Origin: Enterobacter sp. Cy-643
GTDB taxonomy: Bacteria > Pseudomonadota > Gammaproteobacteria > Enterobacterales > Enterobacteriaceae
NCBI RefSeq assembly: GCF_011752815.1
Contig: NZ_VWWV01000010.1
Coordinates: 21,162-85,161 of the forward strand
Direction of reading: 5' to 3'
DNA: 64,000 nucleotides
Shown: positions 11,097 through 20,953 of the stretch, piece by piece
Numbering within the stretch: position 1 is the first letter of the stretch
How the letters are laid out: each line of letters starts with the position of its first letter
The notes under the pieces: model-generated
What the model was told of the DNA's origin: nothing
Seen by the model: the letters and a program-made list of their open reading frames with translations, nothing else
Database searches by the model: none
Translations under genes and position numbers: made by a program

Positions 11097-12482
11097 ATGG
11101 CAGAGAAAAAAGCAGAGCTGCAGCGCGGGCTGGAAGCTCGACACATCGAACTTATCGCCCTGGGGGGAACCATTGGTGTTGGCCTGTTTATGGGCGCCGC
11201 CAGTACCCTAAAATGGGCCGGACCGTCGGTACTGCTGGCGTACATTATTGCGGGCCTGTTCGTGTTCTTTATTATGCGTTCAATGGGAGAAATGCTGTTC
11301 CTTGAACCCGTAGCCGGGTCGTTTGCCGTCTACGCGCACCGCTATATGAGCCCCTTTTTCGGCTATCTGACGGCCTGGTCTTACTGGTTTATGTGGATGG
11401 CGGTTGGCATCTCCGAAATTACAGCGATTGGCGTCTACGTCCAGTACTGGTTCCCGGATCTTCCTCAGTGGCTTCCCGCCATTTTTGCGGTAGGGCTTGT
11501 GGCGCTGGCAAACCTTGCGGCAGTCCGCCTTTACGGGGAAATCGAGTTCTGGTTTGCAATGATTAAAGTGACAACCATCATCGTGATGATTGTCGTTGGC
11601 CTGGGCGTTATCTTTTTCGGTTTTGGAAATCATGGTCAGGCGACTGGCTTTAGCAACCTTACGGAGCACGGTGGCTTCTTTGCCGGCGGCTGGAAAGGCT
11701 TCCTGACCGCGTTGTGTATTGTTGTTGCTTCCTATCAGGGCGTGGAGCTAATCGGTATTACCGCCGGCGAAGCGAAGAACCCGCAGGTCACCTTACGCAG
11801 TGCCGTAGGGAAAGTGCTGTGGCGTATTCTGATTTTCTATGTGGGTGCGATTTTCGTTATCGTCACTATTTTCCCGTGGAACCAAATTGGTACTACAGGT
11901 AGCCCGTTTGTACTGACCTTTGCCAAAATAGGCATCACTGCGGCGGCAGGGATTATTAACTTTGTTGTTTTGACGGCGGCATTGTCTGGCTGTAACAGCG
12001 GTATGTACAGCTGTGGACGTATGCTGTATGCCCTGGCGAAAAATCGCCAGCTCCCGGCCAAAATGGCGAAAGTTTCCAGCAGCGGTGTGCCCGTCGTTGG
12101 GGTAGCAGTTTCTATCGGTATTTTGCTGCTCGGCTCCTGTCTGAATTACATTATTCCAAATCCACAGCGCGTTTTCGTTTACGTCTACAGTGCCAGCGTA
12201 TTACCGGGCATGGTGCCGTGGTTTGTGATCCTGATTAGCCAGATTCGCTTCCGTAAGGCGCACCGTGAAGCCATTGCCAGCCACCCGTTCCGATCTATTC
12301 TATTCCCGTGGGCAAACTACCTGACTATGGCGTTCCTTGCGTGTGTGCTGGTAGGAATGGGCTTGAATGAAGATACGCGGATGTCGTTGACGGTTGGCGT
12401 CGTTTTCCTTGCTGCCGTGACGTTGGTTTATAAGGTGTTTGGCCTGAATAAGCATGCCGTTAGTGAAAAACTGAACGGATAA
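11097..12482 (+). CDS. yifK: APC-family amino-acid permease (YifK/ThrP)
   Basis: 461-residue inner-membrane permease of the amino-acid/polyamine/organocation family, related to ProY and AroP; the E. coli protein has been assigned to threonine/proline uptake. The N-terminal family signature [20 protein letters not shown] is present, with about twelve hydrophobic helices and the central [19 protein letters not shown] loop. It has its own 256-base upstream region and an AGAGGA ribosome binding site. In E. coli it is controlled by Lrp and the small RNA GcvB; I cannot confirm these sites here. Confidence 0.93.
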   Translation: MAEKKAELQRGLEARHIELIALGGTIGVGLFMGAASTLKWAGPSVLLAYIIAGLFVFFIMRSMGEMLFLEPVAGSFAVYAHRYMSPFFGYLTAWSYWFMWMAVGISEITAIGVYVQYWFPDLPQWLPAIFAVGLVALANLAAVRLYGEIEFWFAMIKVTTIIVMIVVGLGVIFFGFGNHGQATGFSNLTEHGGFFAGGWKGFLTALCIVVASYQGVELIGITAGEAKNPQVTLRSAVGKVLWRILIFYVGAIFVIVTIFPWNQIGTTGSPFVLTFAKIGITAAAGIINFVVLTAALSGCNSGMYSCGRMLYALAKNRQLPAKMAKVSSSGVPVVGVAVSIGILLLGSCLNYIIPNPQRVFVYVYSASVLPGMVPWFVILISQIRFRKAHREAIASHPFRSILFPWANYLTMAFLACVLVGMGLNEDTRMSLTVGVVFLAAVTLVYKVFGLNKHAVSEKLNG

Positions 12483-12546
12483 GCACCAGGATGCACAAAG
12501 CATAACCAAACGCGCAGTTTTGCGAGTATTTTATTGAAATAAGCAC

Positions 12547-12575
12547 TAGACAGCTGAGCACGAAGCCCGTATTAT
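12547..12575 (+). promoter_or_regulatory. Promoter of the tRNA operon
   Basis: TAGACA (12547-12552) and TATTAT (12570-12575) are separated by 17 bases, and the -10 is followed by a GC-rich discriminator (CCGACCCCGC) typical of stringently controlled stable RNA promoters. It lies 21 bases before argX. Confidence 0.65.
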
Positions 12576-12596
12576 CCGACCCCGCAACGGCGCTAC

Positions 12597-12673
<77 letters not shown>

Positions 12674-12732
12674 TTTATTATAATGGCGCGAGAGCTGCGG
12701 TGGTATCATGTACCGCGTGAAAGTTTTACAGT

Positions 12733-12809
12733 GGTGGCTATAGCTCAGTTGGTAGAGCCCTGGATTGTGATTCCAGTTGTCGTGGGTTCGAGTCCCATTA
12801 GCCACCCCA
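12733..12809 (+). tRNA. hisR: tRNA-His (GTG)
   Basis: 77 bases including the extra 5' G of tRNA-His and an encoded CCA. Anticodon GTG within GATTGTGATTC. The T-arm reads GGTTCGAGTCCC, with one base differing from the E. coli gene in the T-loop. Confidence 0.98.
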
Positions 12810-12824
12810 TTAATTTAGATGTAT

Positions 12825-12911
12825 GCGAAGGTGGCGGAATTGGTAGACGCGCTAGCTTCAGGTGTTAGTGTTCTTACGGACGTGAGGGTTCAAGTCCCTC
12901 TCTTCGCACCA
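12825..12911 (+). tRNA. leuT: tRNA-Leu (CAG)
   Basis: 87 bases with a long variable arm as expected of a class II tRNA, anticodon CAG in TAGCTTCAGGTGTTA, and an encoded CCA. Acceptor GCGAAGG pairs with CTTCGC at the 3' side. Confidence 0.97.
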
Positions 12912-12944
12912 CACCTAAATTAATCAGCAGTAAAAGCAGTATTT

Positions 12945-13021
12945 CGGCGAGTAGCGCAGCTTGGTAGCGCAACTGGTTTGGGACCAGTGGGTCGGAGGTT
13001 CGAATCCTCTCTCGCCGACCA
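12945..13021 (+). tRNA. proM: tRNA-Pro (TGG), first copy
   Basis: 77 bases with encoded CCA and anticodon TGG in CTGGTTTGGGACCAG. Sequence is the enterobacterial proM gene. A second, identical copy begins 171 bases downstream. Confidence 0.98.
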
Positions 13022-13028
13022 AATTTTA

Positions 13029-13053
13029 AAAGCCCTTCTGAAGAAGGGTTTTT
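13029..13053 (+). terminator. Hairpin between the two proM copies
   Basis: AAGCCCTTCT and AGAAGGGTTT pair (one G-T wobble) and run into a T tract. It could terminate part of the tRNA transcript or serve as a processing/stability element, since the second proM lies beyond it with no obvious promoter of its own. Confidence 0.65.
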
Positions 13054-13115
13054 GCTTTCAGCCTGAAGCCTTAATAAGCTTTAATGCGTTGAACGCGGAA
13101 GTAAAAGCAGTATAT

Positions 13116-13192
13116 CGGCGAGTAGCGCAGCTTGGTAGCGCAACTGGTTTGGGACCAGTGGGTCGGAGGTTCGAATCCTCTCTCGCCGACCA
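13116..13192 (+). tRNA. proM: tRNA-Pro (TGG), duplicated copy
   Basis: Identical over all 77 bases to the copy at 12945. The upstream flank AGTAAAAGCAGTAT is also shared with the first copy, so the duplication included 5' flanking sequence. Its 3' end is the first unit of the 148-base tandem repeats that follow. Confidence 0.97.
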
Positions 13193-13198
13193 TTTTAG

Positions 13199-13227
13199 AA
13201 AAGGCCAGCTTTCGAGCTGGCCTTTTT
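13199..13227 (+). terminator. Terminator after the second proM
   Basis: Perfect 12-bp stem AAAAGGCCAGCT/AGCTGGCCTTTT closed by a TTCG tetraloop and ending in five T residues; a textbook intrinsic terminator seven bases after the tRNA CCA. Confidence 0.92.
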
Positions 13228-13346
13228 GCATCTGGATATCAAAGAGGATGAGAATCTCCGAAGGAGGTTTGAGCCGAGCGCAGCGAGACAACGTTGCTTC
13301 AGCAACGGCCCGCAGGGGAATAATCCTCTCTCGCCGACCATTTTAG

Positions 13347-13375
13347 AAAAGGCCAGCTTTCGAGCTGGCCTTTTT
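13347..13375 (+). terminator. Second copy of the UUCG terminator
   Basis: Identical hairpin 148 bases after the first, as part of the second tandem repeat. It would stop any read-through from the first terminator. Confidence 0.9.
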
Positions 13376-13528
13376 GCATCTGGATATCAAAGAGGATGAG
13401 AACTTCCGAAGGCGGTTTGAGCCGAGCGCAGCGAGACAACGTTGCTTTAGCAATATCCCGCAGCGGAATATCTCCTCTCGCAAATTCCCGCGGTCGCAAA
13501 CCCACTCTTGTCATTCTGCCGCTGAAAT

Positions 13529-13641
13529 TGTCGCTTAGGTGCGACAACCGGGTGATTTTATGTCTTCAAATGGAGACATTTAATCTCATGTTTTTATTTG
13601 ATTTTTTTATTCAGGCCACAGTTTGTCTCCTGGGGGAGACA
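13529..13641 (+). promoter_or_regulatory. Three GlrR-type activator sites upstream of glmZ
   Basis: Three exact matches to the palindrome TGTC-N10-GACA lie at 13529-13546, 13561-13578 and 13624-13641. This is the published binding motif of the response regulator GlrR (QseF), which activates the glmY/glmZ sigma-54 promoters. Finding three in 113 bases just upstream of glmZ makes chance unlikely. Confidence 0.85.
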
Positions 13642-13753
13642 GTTTATTTCTGCCGGTGCAGGCCGGCGGGAAAGCCCGGGGGAGAAAGCTTTGCGGCGCT
13701 AATACTATGAAAATACTAATTTTGGTAGTTGAGTCCGTTTCTGCATGCAAACC

Positions 13754-13769
13754 TGGCATGTATTGTGCA
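13754..13769 (+). promoter_or_regulatory. Sigma-54 promoter of glmZ
   Basis: TGGCATGTATTGTGCA matches the sigma-54 form TGGCACG-N4-TTGCW with the invariant GG and GC at the right spacing. The GC lies about 13 bases before the expected GlmZ 5' end at 13781, as it should for a -24/-12 promoter. Confidence 0.8.
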
Positions 13770-13780
13770 ATAATAAACGC

Positions 13781-13986
13781 GTAGATGCTCATTCCACTTC
13801 TTATGTTTGCCTCGGCTTCATAAACCCAGGAATGACGCAGAGCCAATTACGGTGCTTATCGTCCACCGACAGATGTCGCCCCCATGGGGTCTCATCGAAC
13901 ACCCTGGACATAACGTTGAGTGAAGCACCACTTAGTTGTCAAACAGACCTGTTTTAACACCTGCCTTTTGGCAGGTGTTTTTTTTT
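13781..13986 (+). ncRNA. glmZ: Small regulatory RNA GlmZ
   Basis: Hfq-dependent small RNA that base-pairs with glmS mRNA and activates glucosamine-6-phosphate synthase translation; it is destroyed by RapZ/RNase E unless GlmY sequesters RapZ. The 5' end GTAGATGCTCATTCCA, the block GAATGACGCAGAGCC, the segment GGTGCTTATCGTCCACCGACAG, and the 3' pairing region GTTGTCAAACAGACCTGTTTTAAC all match E. coli GlmZ. Length of about 206 also matches. In E. coli aslA/aslB separate it from the tRNAs; here it follows them directly. Upstream sigma-54 and GlrR sites support regulation by the GlrK/GlrR system. Confidence 0.95.
13956..13986 (+). terminator. GlmZ terminator
   Basis: Ten-base-pair perfect stem AACACCTGCC/GGCAGGTGTT with a TTTT loop, ending in nine T residues. 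On the other strand it is not followed by T residues, so it is not a good terminator for hemY. Confidence 0.93.
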
Positions 13987-14028
13987 GCGTGGGGAAAAGA
14001 AAAGGACGGTAGAACACCGCCCTGGGGA

Positions 14029-15225
14029 TCAGGTGTTAGAGGGTGTTTGCAGGGTGAGCAGCAGGCCGTCACGACGCATGAGAGCTGCTTCTTCAGGCTT
14101 ATGTAGTTTGTCGAGAGAGTCTGCCAGCCAGGCGTAATCGTAGGCATCCGGGCGCTGTTTAATCGCCTCACGAAATGCATCACACGCCTGTTGCCATTCG
14201 CCATGTTTCATCCACAGTTGTCCGAGCGTACTCTGTAGCAGAGGGCGATCGCCCTGAGTTTTGATCTGCTGGCGCAATGCTTTCTCTAACTGTTCTGGAT
14301 TACCTGACTTCAGACGCGGCATCAGCATGACCAGACGATCGTCATACTGGCGCTTCAGTCCGTCAAGGATAATCTCCTGGGCGGTGTCGTGGTCATCACA
14401 CTCAATAAGATGCTCTGCCATGGCTACCTGCAGCGTGGTCTGGTGGCGCGTTTTGCGGCTTTGGTTACGCCACCAGGTCTTGAGGCCTTCGTTACCCTGC
14501 CCGGCCATCGCCTGATCCATAAGACCGATCCACGCCTGCTGTTGCAGCGCATCGCGGTGGGCTTCATCACCAATCTGCACTTTTTCCATGGCCGGCAGAA
14601 TATCCAGCAGGGAACTCCATGCGCCGGTGCGCAAGTAAGCTTGCTCAGCCAGACGAAGTACTTCAGGATGGCGCGGCGCAATTTCCAGAAGCTTATCAAT
14701 GCCGTGGCGTGCGGCATGGTTTTCATTGCGGGCAAGCTGCAGGCGAACGCGAGTGATTTCGACCGGGAGCTGATCGTTATCCGCCAGTTCGGCTGCGCGC
14801 TCTAAATGCTGGTTCGCACGAATTTCATCGCCACGCTGCTGTGCCGCTTCGGCGGCCAGTAAGTAGTTGACCACGGGCTGTTCGGCGTGATCGGCATTCT
14901 TACTCATCAGCTTCTCGACCTGCTGATAATCGCCTTCAGCCAGTTTCAGCAACGCGGCTTTGGTTTGCTTACGGGCGCGGCTGCGCTTGCGACCCAGGAA
15001 CCACCCACGGGTACGGGCGCCGGTACGGAAAATGCGACGCAATACCCATTCAATGGCAAACAACACCACCATCGTCAGGATCAGAATAATAACTAACCCG
15101 GTTACGCTGGTTTCAACGTTGTAGTTATCGGTCTGGATTAAAACATAGCCCTGATGGCCTGCCAGCATTGGGCCCAGCACGATACCGGCAATCAACAGCA
15201 GGAAGAGCAATAAGACTTTAATCAT
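14029..15225 (-). CDS. hemY: HemY, membrane-anchored TPR protein of the hem operon
   Basis: 398 residues, as in E. coli. Two N-terminal transmembrane helices (about residues 1-25 and 40-62) precede a cytoplasmic tetratricopeptide-like domain with recognisable helical repeats such as ADHAEQPVVNYLLAAEAAQQRGD. The exact biochemical role is unsettled; it is linked to late protohaem synthesis in the literature but is not the Bacillus-type oxidase of the same name. Last gene of hemCDXY, two bases after hemX. Confidence 0.96.
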   Translation of the reverse strand: MIKVLLLFLLLIAGIVLGPMLAGHQGYVLIQTDNYNVETSVTGLVIILILTMVVLFAIEWVLRRIFRTGARTRGWFLGRKRSRARKQTKAALLKLAEGDYQQVEKLMSKNADHAEQPVVNYLLAAEAAQQRGDEIRANQHLERAAELADNDQLPVEITRVRLQLARNENHAARHGIDKLLEIAPRHPEVLRLAEQAYLRTGAWSSLLDILPAMEKVQIGDEAHRDALQQQAWIGLMDQAMAGQGNEGLKTWWRNQSRKTRHQTTLQVAMAEHLIECDDHDTAQEIILDGLKRQYDDRLVMLMPRLKSGNPEQLEKALRQQIKTQGDRPLLQSTLGQLWMKHGEWQQACDAFREAIKQRPDAYDYAWLADSLDKLHKPEEAALMRRDGLLLTLQTPSNT

Positions 15226-15227
15226 AC

Positions 15228-16412
15228 TTATTCCCCCTGGCTTACGGCAGGAGCCGGCTGAGTCGGTGCCGCTTCTGGCTGTGCGTTATTGGCTACAGGA
15301 TTTGCCGGCTGGGTAAGCAAATTGCGAACCCGGGTTTGCATCAGCTTTTCAAGCAGCGCCTGGCTTTGCAGCGATTGCGGAATATCCATATGAATACTTT
15401 GCTGACTCAGGCCGTCAAGCTCCTCAAGGAACGCTTTGGTGGCGGAATCATTGGTGTCGTAATAGGCGCGAACCCATGTCGAAACGTTATCCAGCGCCTG
15501 CTTGTAAGTATCTTCCTGATGGCGTGGCACCGCCTGTGCGGCAACCAGCAGGCGGGAGCGGATATTTTCGCGCAGGTAGATATCCTGATTCGGCGCCAGC
15601 AGCGGAACGGCGGTTTCATCGCGGCGGCGGATAGTAATAAAACTATCCATAAAACTGTGCCAGCTCTTCACCAGGTTCTGGCGCCATTCGGTGATGGTGC
15701 CCGACAGCTCGCTGCTGTCAGAGTCCATCGGGGATTCATCGCTGTCGTTGTCGGCCAGACGCAGGTTGTCCAGGCCGTTAGAGAGCTGATTCAGCTTGAG
15801 AATGATCCCGTCGTAGTCGACCTGGGTGATTGTCGACAGCGTTGAAATATCGTCGGTCAGCGCGCGGCGAGCGGTTATCAGACTTGGATCGTTCATATCC
15901 GCCAGGCTGGCATCAGCGCTTTTCAATAGCGCGGCGGCCGTTGTGACGTCCTGATCGCTCCACAGTTTGCGGCCTGCCAGCTTAACAAGGAAATCGGCCT
16001 GTGCCAGCAGCCAGGTTTTGGCGTCGCTGCCGGAAATCGTCGCGACTTTTTGCTGCACTTCGTCCAGATGACGGGCCAGCGCAGCCTGCTGTTTGTTCGC
16101 GTCGCTAAGTGCGGTCGTCTGCTGTTTTAGCGCCGCTTCAAATTCGCTTTTTTGTTCTTCTTGCTGTTTTTGCAGGTCAATCAGCTGATTTGCCAGCGCA
16201 TCGCTGGTGGCCGTCTGAGTAGATGCCTGGTGCTTACCATAGCTATAAAGTCCGCCACCTAATGCCAGGGCGATGGCGATCGCAATTGCTCCCAGCGCAA
16301 TACCCGCAATGCCAGAACGATTTTTCTTCGTCATGGGCTCAGAGTGTGATGGCGTCTCCGCCGAGGGTGTCGTTTCCTCAACTATGGCGGAGGAAGTATT
16401 TTGTTCCGTCAT
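15228..16412 (-). CDS. hemX: HemX, putative uroporphyrinogen-linked membrane protein
   Basis: 394-residue inner-membrane protein with a short cytoplasmic N-terminus rich in Thr/Ser, one transmembrane helix around residues 35-55 ([20 protein letters not shown]), then a coiled-coil rich in Gln/Lys ([20 protein letters not shown]) and a periplasmic helical domain. The C-terminal tail is Pro/Ala/Gln rich. Annotated historically as uroporphyrinogen III C-methyltransferase, but it lacks the SAM-binding motifs of that family, so function is uncertain. Between hemD and hemY. Confidence 0.93.
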   Translation of the reverse strand: MTEQNTSSAIVEETTPSAETPSHSEPMTKKNRSGIAGIALGAIAIAIALALGGGLYSYGKHQASTQTATSDALANQLIDLQKQQEEQKSEFEAALKQQTTALSDANKQQAALARHLDEVQQKVATISGSDAKTWLLAQADFLVKLAGRKLWSDQDVTTAAALLKSADASLADMNDPSLITARRALTDDISTLSTITQVDYDGIILKLNQLSNGLDNLRLADNDSDESPMDSDSSELSGTITEWRQNLVKSWHSFMDSFITIRRRDETAVPLLAPNQDIYLRENIRSRLLVAAQAVPRHQEDTYKQALDNVSTWVRAYYDTNDSATKAFLEELDGLSQQSIHMDIPQSLQSQALLEKLMQTRVRNLLTQPANPVANNAQPEAAPTQPAPAVSQGE

Positions 16413-16430
16413 TGTGGCGTCCTGTTATTG

Positions 16431-17177
16431 TTAGGTGTGTTGTAACGCACGAAGCAGCGCGTCATTGTCCGCAGTCGCGGCGACCCGAATATTCTGCCAA
16501 CCCAATGCCCTGGCAAGGCTTGCCAAACGCTCGCTGACAACCAGCAACTGACAACGAAGCAACCAGTTCTCGCGATACCAGTCAGGCGTCAGCGTATAAA
16601 GCTGCTGTAGCATTTCGCCGCTGGTCACGACCAGCGTTGAGATCCCCCGGGCGTGCCAACGGTGGGCTTCTTCTGTTCCATCGTAAATAATAGCGCTTCG
16701 CTGATAGCACTCACAGAAACTGACGTCGGCTCCTCGCGCTTCAAGCGTTTCGCCCAACAGTTCGCGTCCGCCATTACCACGTAAAATCAATGCGCGCTTA
16801 CCAGCAACATTTTGTAATTCCGGTAATTGTAGCAAGATTTCGCTGGTTTCCCGATCTTGTGGATAGCGAATCGGAATATGGCTGACGGTATGAAAAGCCA
16901 GTGCGGTAGTCCTGCCGATAGCGAACCAGCTGAGATTGTCCGGCCACGGGATGCCGTTCCGGCGCAGAAGTGGGGCGGCATAGTCTATGACGTGCTGTGA
17001 GAGGACAAAGACCAGATCGCCTGGCGCAAGCGCCGTAAGCCGGGCTGGAAGCTGCGATAGCTGCAGACCGGGCGAGAACTCGATAAGCGGGAAGCTGTAA
17101 GCCACCTGCCCGAGTGCGCGCAGTCGGCTCACTAACGCTTCCCCGGCTGGGGAGGGGCGGGTGACGAGGATCGTCAT
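16431..17177 (-). CDS. hemD: Uroporphyrinogen-III synthase
   Basis: Closes and rearranges hydroxymethylbilane into uroporphyrinogen III in the cytoplasm. 248 residues (246 in E. coli). The N-terminal [17 protein letters not shown] and the conserved [12 protein letters not shown] near the second domain are visible; sequence conservation in this family is otherwise low. Its ATG overlaps the hemC stop by four bases, which couples consecutive steps of the pathway. Confidence 0.95.
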   Translation of the reverse strand: MTILVTRPSPAGEALVSRLRALGQVAYSFPLIEFSPGLQLSQLPARLTALAPGDLVFVLSQHVIDYAAPLLRRNGIPWPDNLSWFAIGRTTALAFHTVSHIPIRYPQDRETSEILLQLPELQNVAGKRALILRGNGGRELLGETLEARGADVSFCECYQRSAIIYDGTEEAHRWHARGISTLVVTSGEMLQQLYTLTPDWYRENWLLRCQLLVVSERLASLARALGWQNIRVAATADNDALLRALQHT

Positions 17178-18115
17178 GCGGGAGCGTCTCCATCATAAAC
17201 GTCGGCAAGTATTTCTCTGGCGCCGTTATTCAACAGCTCTTCGGCCAGAGATATCCCCATGGCCACGGCATCTTCCGGCTTACCTCGACGTTCACCACGT
17301 ACCATGATGGAGCCGTCCGGTGCGCCCACTAATGCACGTAGCCAAAGCTCGTTATCTTTCAGCTCGGCATAGCTGCCGATCGGCACCTGACAGCCGCCTT
17401 CAAGGCGCATATTCATCGCACGTTCGGCGCTAACGCGAACGGCGGTTTCATGGTGATTCAGCGGTGCCAGCAGCGCTTTGGTGCGTTCATCGTCCAGACG
17501 ACATTCGATGCCGACGGCACCCTGGCCGACCGCGGGTAAAGACACTTCCGGCGGCAGGGCGTAGCGAATGCGATCCTGCATCTCAAGGCGATTTAGCCCG
17601 GCGACGGCAAGAATAATGGCATCGTATTCGCCTTTATCCAGTTTACCGAGGCGGGTACCAAGATTGCCGCGCAGGGAGCGAATCACCAGATCTGGACGCT
17701 GCTCGGCTATCTGACACTGACGGCGCAGGCTTGAGGTGCCCACAATGCTGCCGGCGGGTAACTCATCCAGCGTTTGATAATGATTGGAAACAAAAGCGTC
17801 GCGGGGATCGTCGCGCTCGCAGATGGTGACCAATCCCAGACCTTCAGGGAATGCCACCGGCACATCTTTCAGGGAATGGACGGCGATGTCCGCGCGCCCG
17901 TCCAGCATTGCCAGCTCCAGCTCTTTAACGAACAATCCTTTCCCGCCGACTTTGGCAAGCGGCGTATCCAGCAAGACATCGCCGCGGGTGACCATGGGCA
18001 CCAGCTCAACGGTGAGCTGCGGGTGAAAAGCTTCAAGACGTTGCTTAACATAATGTGCTTGCCAGAGTGCAAGGGGACTTTGGCGAGTGGCAATTCTGAG
18101 TATATTGTCTAACAT
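17174..18115 (-). CDS. hemC: Porphobilinogen deaminase (hydroxymethylbilane synthase)
   Basis: Joins four porphobilinogens into hydroxymethylbilane. 313 residues, the E. coli length. The dipyrromethane cofactor cysteine is C242 in [13 protein letters not shown]; substrate-binding motifs [21 protein letters not shown] and VGQGAVGIE are intact. First gene of hemCDXY and divergent from cyaA, with about 290 bases between the two start codons holding both promoters. Confidence 0.97.
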   Translation of the reverse strand: MLDNILRIATRQSPLALWQAHYVKQRLEAFHPQLTVELVPMVTRGDVLLDTPLAKVGGKGLFVKELELAMLDGRADIAVHSLKDVPVAFPEGLGLVTICERDDPRDAFVSNHYQTLDELPAGSIVGTSSLRRQCQIAEQRPDLVIRSLRGNLGTRLGKLDKGEYDAIILAVAGLNRLEMQDRIRYALPPEVSLPAVGQGAVGIECRLDDERTKALLAPLNHHETAVRVSAERAMNMRLEGGCQVPIGSYAELKDNELWLRALVGAPDGSIMVRGERRGKPEDAVAMGISLAEELLNNGAREILADVYDGDAPA

Positions 18116-18271
18116 GCTTGTTACCGTAATTATCGTCCACCGACCATCCTACCACTCTTAGCGGAAGGCTGTCAGGTTCGGCGGTTTTTCCGGCAACAGA
18201 GGGACGTGATTCGTATTATGGAAGAAACAGCCTGTGGCCAGGGCATCTACCACTTTGGTAGCGCATCTTTC

Positions 18272-18310
18272 TTTACGGTCAACAGGCAAGGTGTTAAATT
18301 GATCACGTTT
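18272..18310 (+). promoter_or_regulatory. cyaA promoter overlapped by a CRP site
   Basis: TTTACG (18272-18277) and TAAATT (18295-18300) are 17 bases apart. A CRP-like 22-mer (18289-18310) has TGTTA on the left and the full right half-site GATCACGTTT, and lies over the -10 element. This is the arrangement of the E. coli cyaA P2 promoter, where cAMP-CRP represses its own signal's synthesis. A second perfect TATAAT at 18335-18340 has no well-placed -35. Confidence 0.75.
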
Positions 18311-18403
18311 CCAGCAATTGCTGTCCCGATCGTTTATAATAACGGGGACAACAACCAGGAAACGGGTTTTTTTCGTAATACTGAAACCATCAGGCGATAC
18401 GTC

Positions 18404-20953
18404 TTGTACCTCTATATTGAGACACTTAAACAGAGACTGGATGCCATCAACCAACTGCGCGTAGATCGTGCGCTTGCTGCTATGGGGCCTGCCTTCCAAC
18501 AGGTCTACAGTCTACTGCCAACGTTATTACATTATCATCACCCGCTGATGCCGGGTTACCTTGACGGTAACGTTCCCCGCGGCATTTGCCTCTACACGCC
18601 TGATGAAACCCAACGCCATTACCTGGACGAGCTTGAACTGCAGCGCGGCATGCCGCCTCAGGAGACGCCTGCGGGCGAACTGCCGATCACCGGCCTCTAT
18701 TCTATGGGCAGCACCTCCTCCGTGGGGCAGAGCTGCTCTTCTGACCTGGATATCTGGGTTTGCCACCAGGCCTGGCTCGATAACGACGAGCGCCAGCTGC
18801 TGCAGCGGAAATGCAGTCTGCTGGAAAGCTGGGCGGCTTCCCTCGGCGTTGAGGTCAGTTTCTTCCTTATTGATGAGAACCGCTTCCGCCACAACGAAAG
18901 CGGCAGCCTGGGCGGTGAAGACTGTGGTTCTACCCAGCACATCCTGCTGCTGGACGAATTTTATCGCACAGCGGTACGTCTGGCCGGGAAGCGCATTCTG
19001 TGGAACATGGTGCCGGGCGATGAAGAAGAGCATTACGACGATTACGTGATGAGCCTCTATGCGCAGGGTGTCCTGACGCCTAACGAATGGCTGGATCTCG
19101 GCGGTTTAAGCTCGCTGTCTGCGGAAGAGTACTTTGGTGCCAGCCTGTGGCAGCTCTATAAAAGCATCGACTCGCCGTATAAAGCCGTGCTGAAAACGCT
19201 GCTGCTGGAAGCCTATTCCTGGGAATATCCGAACACGCGTCTGCTGGCAAAAGACATTAAACAGCGCCTGCACGACGGCGAAATTGTCTCCTTTGGCCTC
19301 GATCCGTACTGCATGATGCTGGAACGCGTTACCGAGTACCTGACGCAAATCGAAGATCATGCGCGTCTGGACCTGGTTCGCCGCTGTTTCTATCTGAAAG
19401 TTTGCGAAAAACTATCACGCGAGCGAGCCTGTGTTGGCTGGCGCCGTGAAGTACTTAGTCAATTGGTGAAGAGCTGGGGTTGGGACGAAGCGCGTCTGGC
19501 GATGCTGGACAACCGCGCAAACTGGAAAATCGACCAGGTCCGCGAAGCGCACAACGAACTGCTCGACGCGATGATGCAAAGCTACCGTAATCTGATCCGC
19601 TTTGCGCGCCGCAATAACCTTAGCGTTTCCGCCAGCCCGCAGGACATCGGCGTATTAACGCGTAAGCTGTATGCTGCGTTTGAGGCGCTGCCGGGCAAAG
19701 TGACGCTGGTAAACCCGCAGATTTCCCCGGACCTCTCCGAACCGAACCTGACCTTTATCCATGTGCCGCTTGGCCGTGCGAACCGCTCTGGTTGGTATCT
19801 TTACAACCGCGCGCCGAACATGGACTCCATTGTCAGCCATCAACCGCTGGAATATAACCGTTATCTTAATAAGCTGGTGGCGTGGGCCTACTTTAATGGC
19901 CTGCTGACCTCGCGTACCCGCCTGTTTATTAAGGGCAACGGTATTTGTGATTTGCCGAAGCTGCAGGAGATGGTGGCCGATGTCTCCCATCACTTCCCGC
20001 TGCGGCTCCCGGCGCCGACGCCAAAAGCGTTGTATAGCCCGTGTGAGATTCGCCATCTGGCAATTATCGTCAACCTTGAATACGATCCGACGGCCGCCTT
20101 CCGCAATCAGGTTGTGCATTTCGACTTCCGTAAACTGGATGTGTTCAGCTTCGGCGAGCAGCAGCAGTGCCTGATTGGCAGCGTTGACCTGCTGTATCGC
20201 AACTCGTGGAACGAAGTGCGTACCCTGCACTTTAACGGCGAGCAGGCGATGATCGAGGCATTAAAAACCATTCTCGGGAAAATGCACCAGGACGCCGCGC
20301 CGCCGGATAGCGTCGAAGTCTTCTGCTACAGCCAGCATCTGCGTGGCCTGATCCGCACTCGCGTGCAGCAGCTGGTGTCTGAATGCATTGAATTCCGCCT
20401 TTCCAGCACGCGCCAGGAGCCGGGCCGCTTTAAAGCGCTGCGCGTCTCCGGGCAGACATGGGGCCTGTTCTTCGAGCGCCTGAATGTCTCGGTACAAAAA
20501 CTGGAAAACGCCGTTGAGTTTTATGGTGCCATCTCGCACAACAAGCTGCATGGCCTGTCGGTGCAGGTTGGTACCAACCAGGTACAGTTGCCGGCGGTGG
20601 TGGATGGCTTTGCCAGTGAAGGGATTATTCAGTTCTTCTTTGAAGAAGCCAGTGAAGACCAGGGCTTCAACATCTATATCCTGGATGAAAGCAACCGGGC
20701 GGAAGTTTATCATCATTGCGAAGGCAGCAAAGAAGAGCTGGTGCGCGACGTCAGCCGCTTCTACTCCTCGTCCCACGATCGTTTTACCTACGGCTCAAGC
20801 TTCATCAACTTCAACCTTCCGCAGTTCTATCAGATTGTGAAAACGGAAGGGCGGGTGCAGGTCATTCCGTTCCGCACCCAGTCAATCACACCAGCCGCGC
20901 CGGTTAATCAGGACGATAACTCAGCGCCGCTGCTGCAGCAGTACCAGCCGTAA
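18404..20953 (+). CDS. cyaA: Adenylate cyclase (class I)
   Basis: Makes cAMP from ATP; its regulatory C-terminal half responds to phosphorylated EIIA-Glc. Start chosen at the TTG at 18404 ([19 protein letters not shown]), the same rare start codon as in E. coli, with AGGCGA upstream, giving 849 residues (848 in E. coli). The frame stays open a further 66 codons upstream to 18206, but that stretch spans the promoter and CRP site. The class I catalytic motif [19 protein letters not shown] is intact near residue 104. It ends directly against the convergent cyaY. Confidence 0.97.
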   Translation: MYLYIETLKQRLDAINQLRVDRALAAMGPAFQQVYSLLPTLLHYHHPLMPGYLDGNVPRGICLYTPDETQRHYLDELELQRGMPPQETPAGELPITGLYSMGSTSSVGQSCSSDLDIWVCHQAWLDNDERQLLQRKCSLLESWAASLGVEVSFFLIDENRFRHNESGSLGGEDCGSTQHILLLDEFYRTAVRLAGKRILWNMVPGDEEEHYDDYVMSLYAQGVLTPNEWLDLGGLSSLSAEEYFGASLWQLYKSIDSPYKAVLKTLLLEAYSWEYPNTRLLAKDIKQRLHDGEIVSFGLDPYCMMLERVTEYLTQIEDHARLDLVRRCFYLKVCEKLSRERACVGWRREVLSQLVKSWGWDEARLAMLDNRANWKIDQVREAHNELLDAMMQSYRNLIRFARRNNLSVSASPQDIGVLTRKLYAAFEALPGKVTLVNPQISPDLSEPNLTFIHVPLGRANRSGWYLYNRAPNMDSIVSHQPLEYNRYLNKLVAWAYFNGLLTSRTRLFIKGNGICDLPKLQEMVADVSHHFPLRLPAPTPKALYSPCEIRHLAIIVNLEYDPTAAFRNQVVHFDFRKLDVFSFGEQQQCLIGSVDLLYRNSWNEVRTLHFNGEQAMIEALKTILGKMHQDAAPPDSVEVFCYSQHLRGLIRTRVQQLVSECIEFRLSSTRQEPGRFKALRVSGQTWGLFFERLNVSVQKLENAVEFYGAISHNKLHGLSVQVGTNQVQLPAVVDGFASEGIIQFFFEEASEDQGFNIYILDESNRAEVYHHCEGSKEELVRDVSRFYSSSHDRFTYGSSFINFNLPQFYQIVKTEGRVQVIPFRTQSITPAAPVNQDDNSAPLLQQYQP

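Larger units (their letters stand above)
13176..13480 (+). repeat. 148-bp tandem repeats carrying the proM 3' end (rtT-like)
   Basis: Unit one runs 13176-13323 and unit two 13324-13471, with a decayed third beginning at 13472 (TCCTCTCG). Each full unit opens with the last 17 bases of proM (TCCTCTCTCGCCGACCA), then a strong UUCG-loop hairpin, then a shared segment with GAGCCGAGCGCAGCGAGACAACGTTGCTT. The two units differ at only a few positions, mostly near their 3' ends. No protein of known family is encoded. The arrangement resembles the rtT repeats after tyrT in E. coli, which also repeat the tRNA 3' end. Confidence 0.85.

Noticed and set aside
13176..13480. CRISPR array or attachment site at the tRNA repeats
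   Set aside because: Only two full units and one remnant, with units of 148 bases and no short spacers; no integrase gene or second attachment site follows, so neither CRISPR nor an integrated element is supported.
13956..13986. Bidirectional terminator serving both glmZ and hemY
   Set aside because: On the - strand the hairpin is followed by AAAACAGG rather than T residues, so it should not stop hemY transcripts efficiently.
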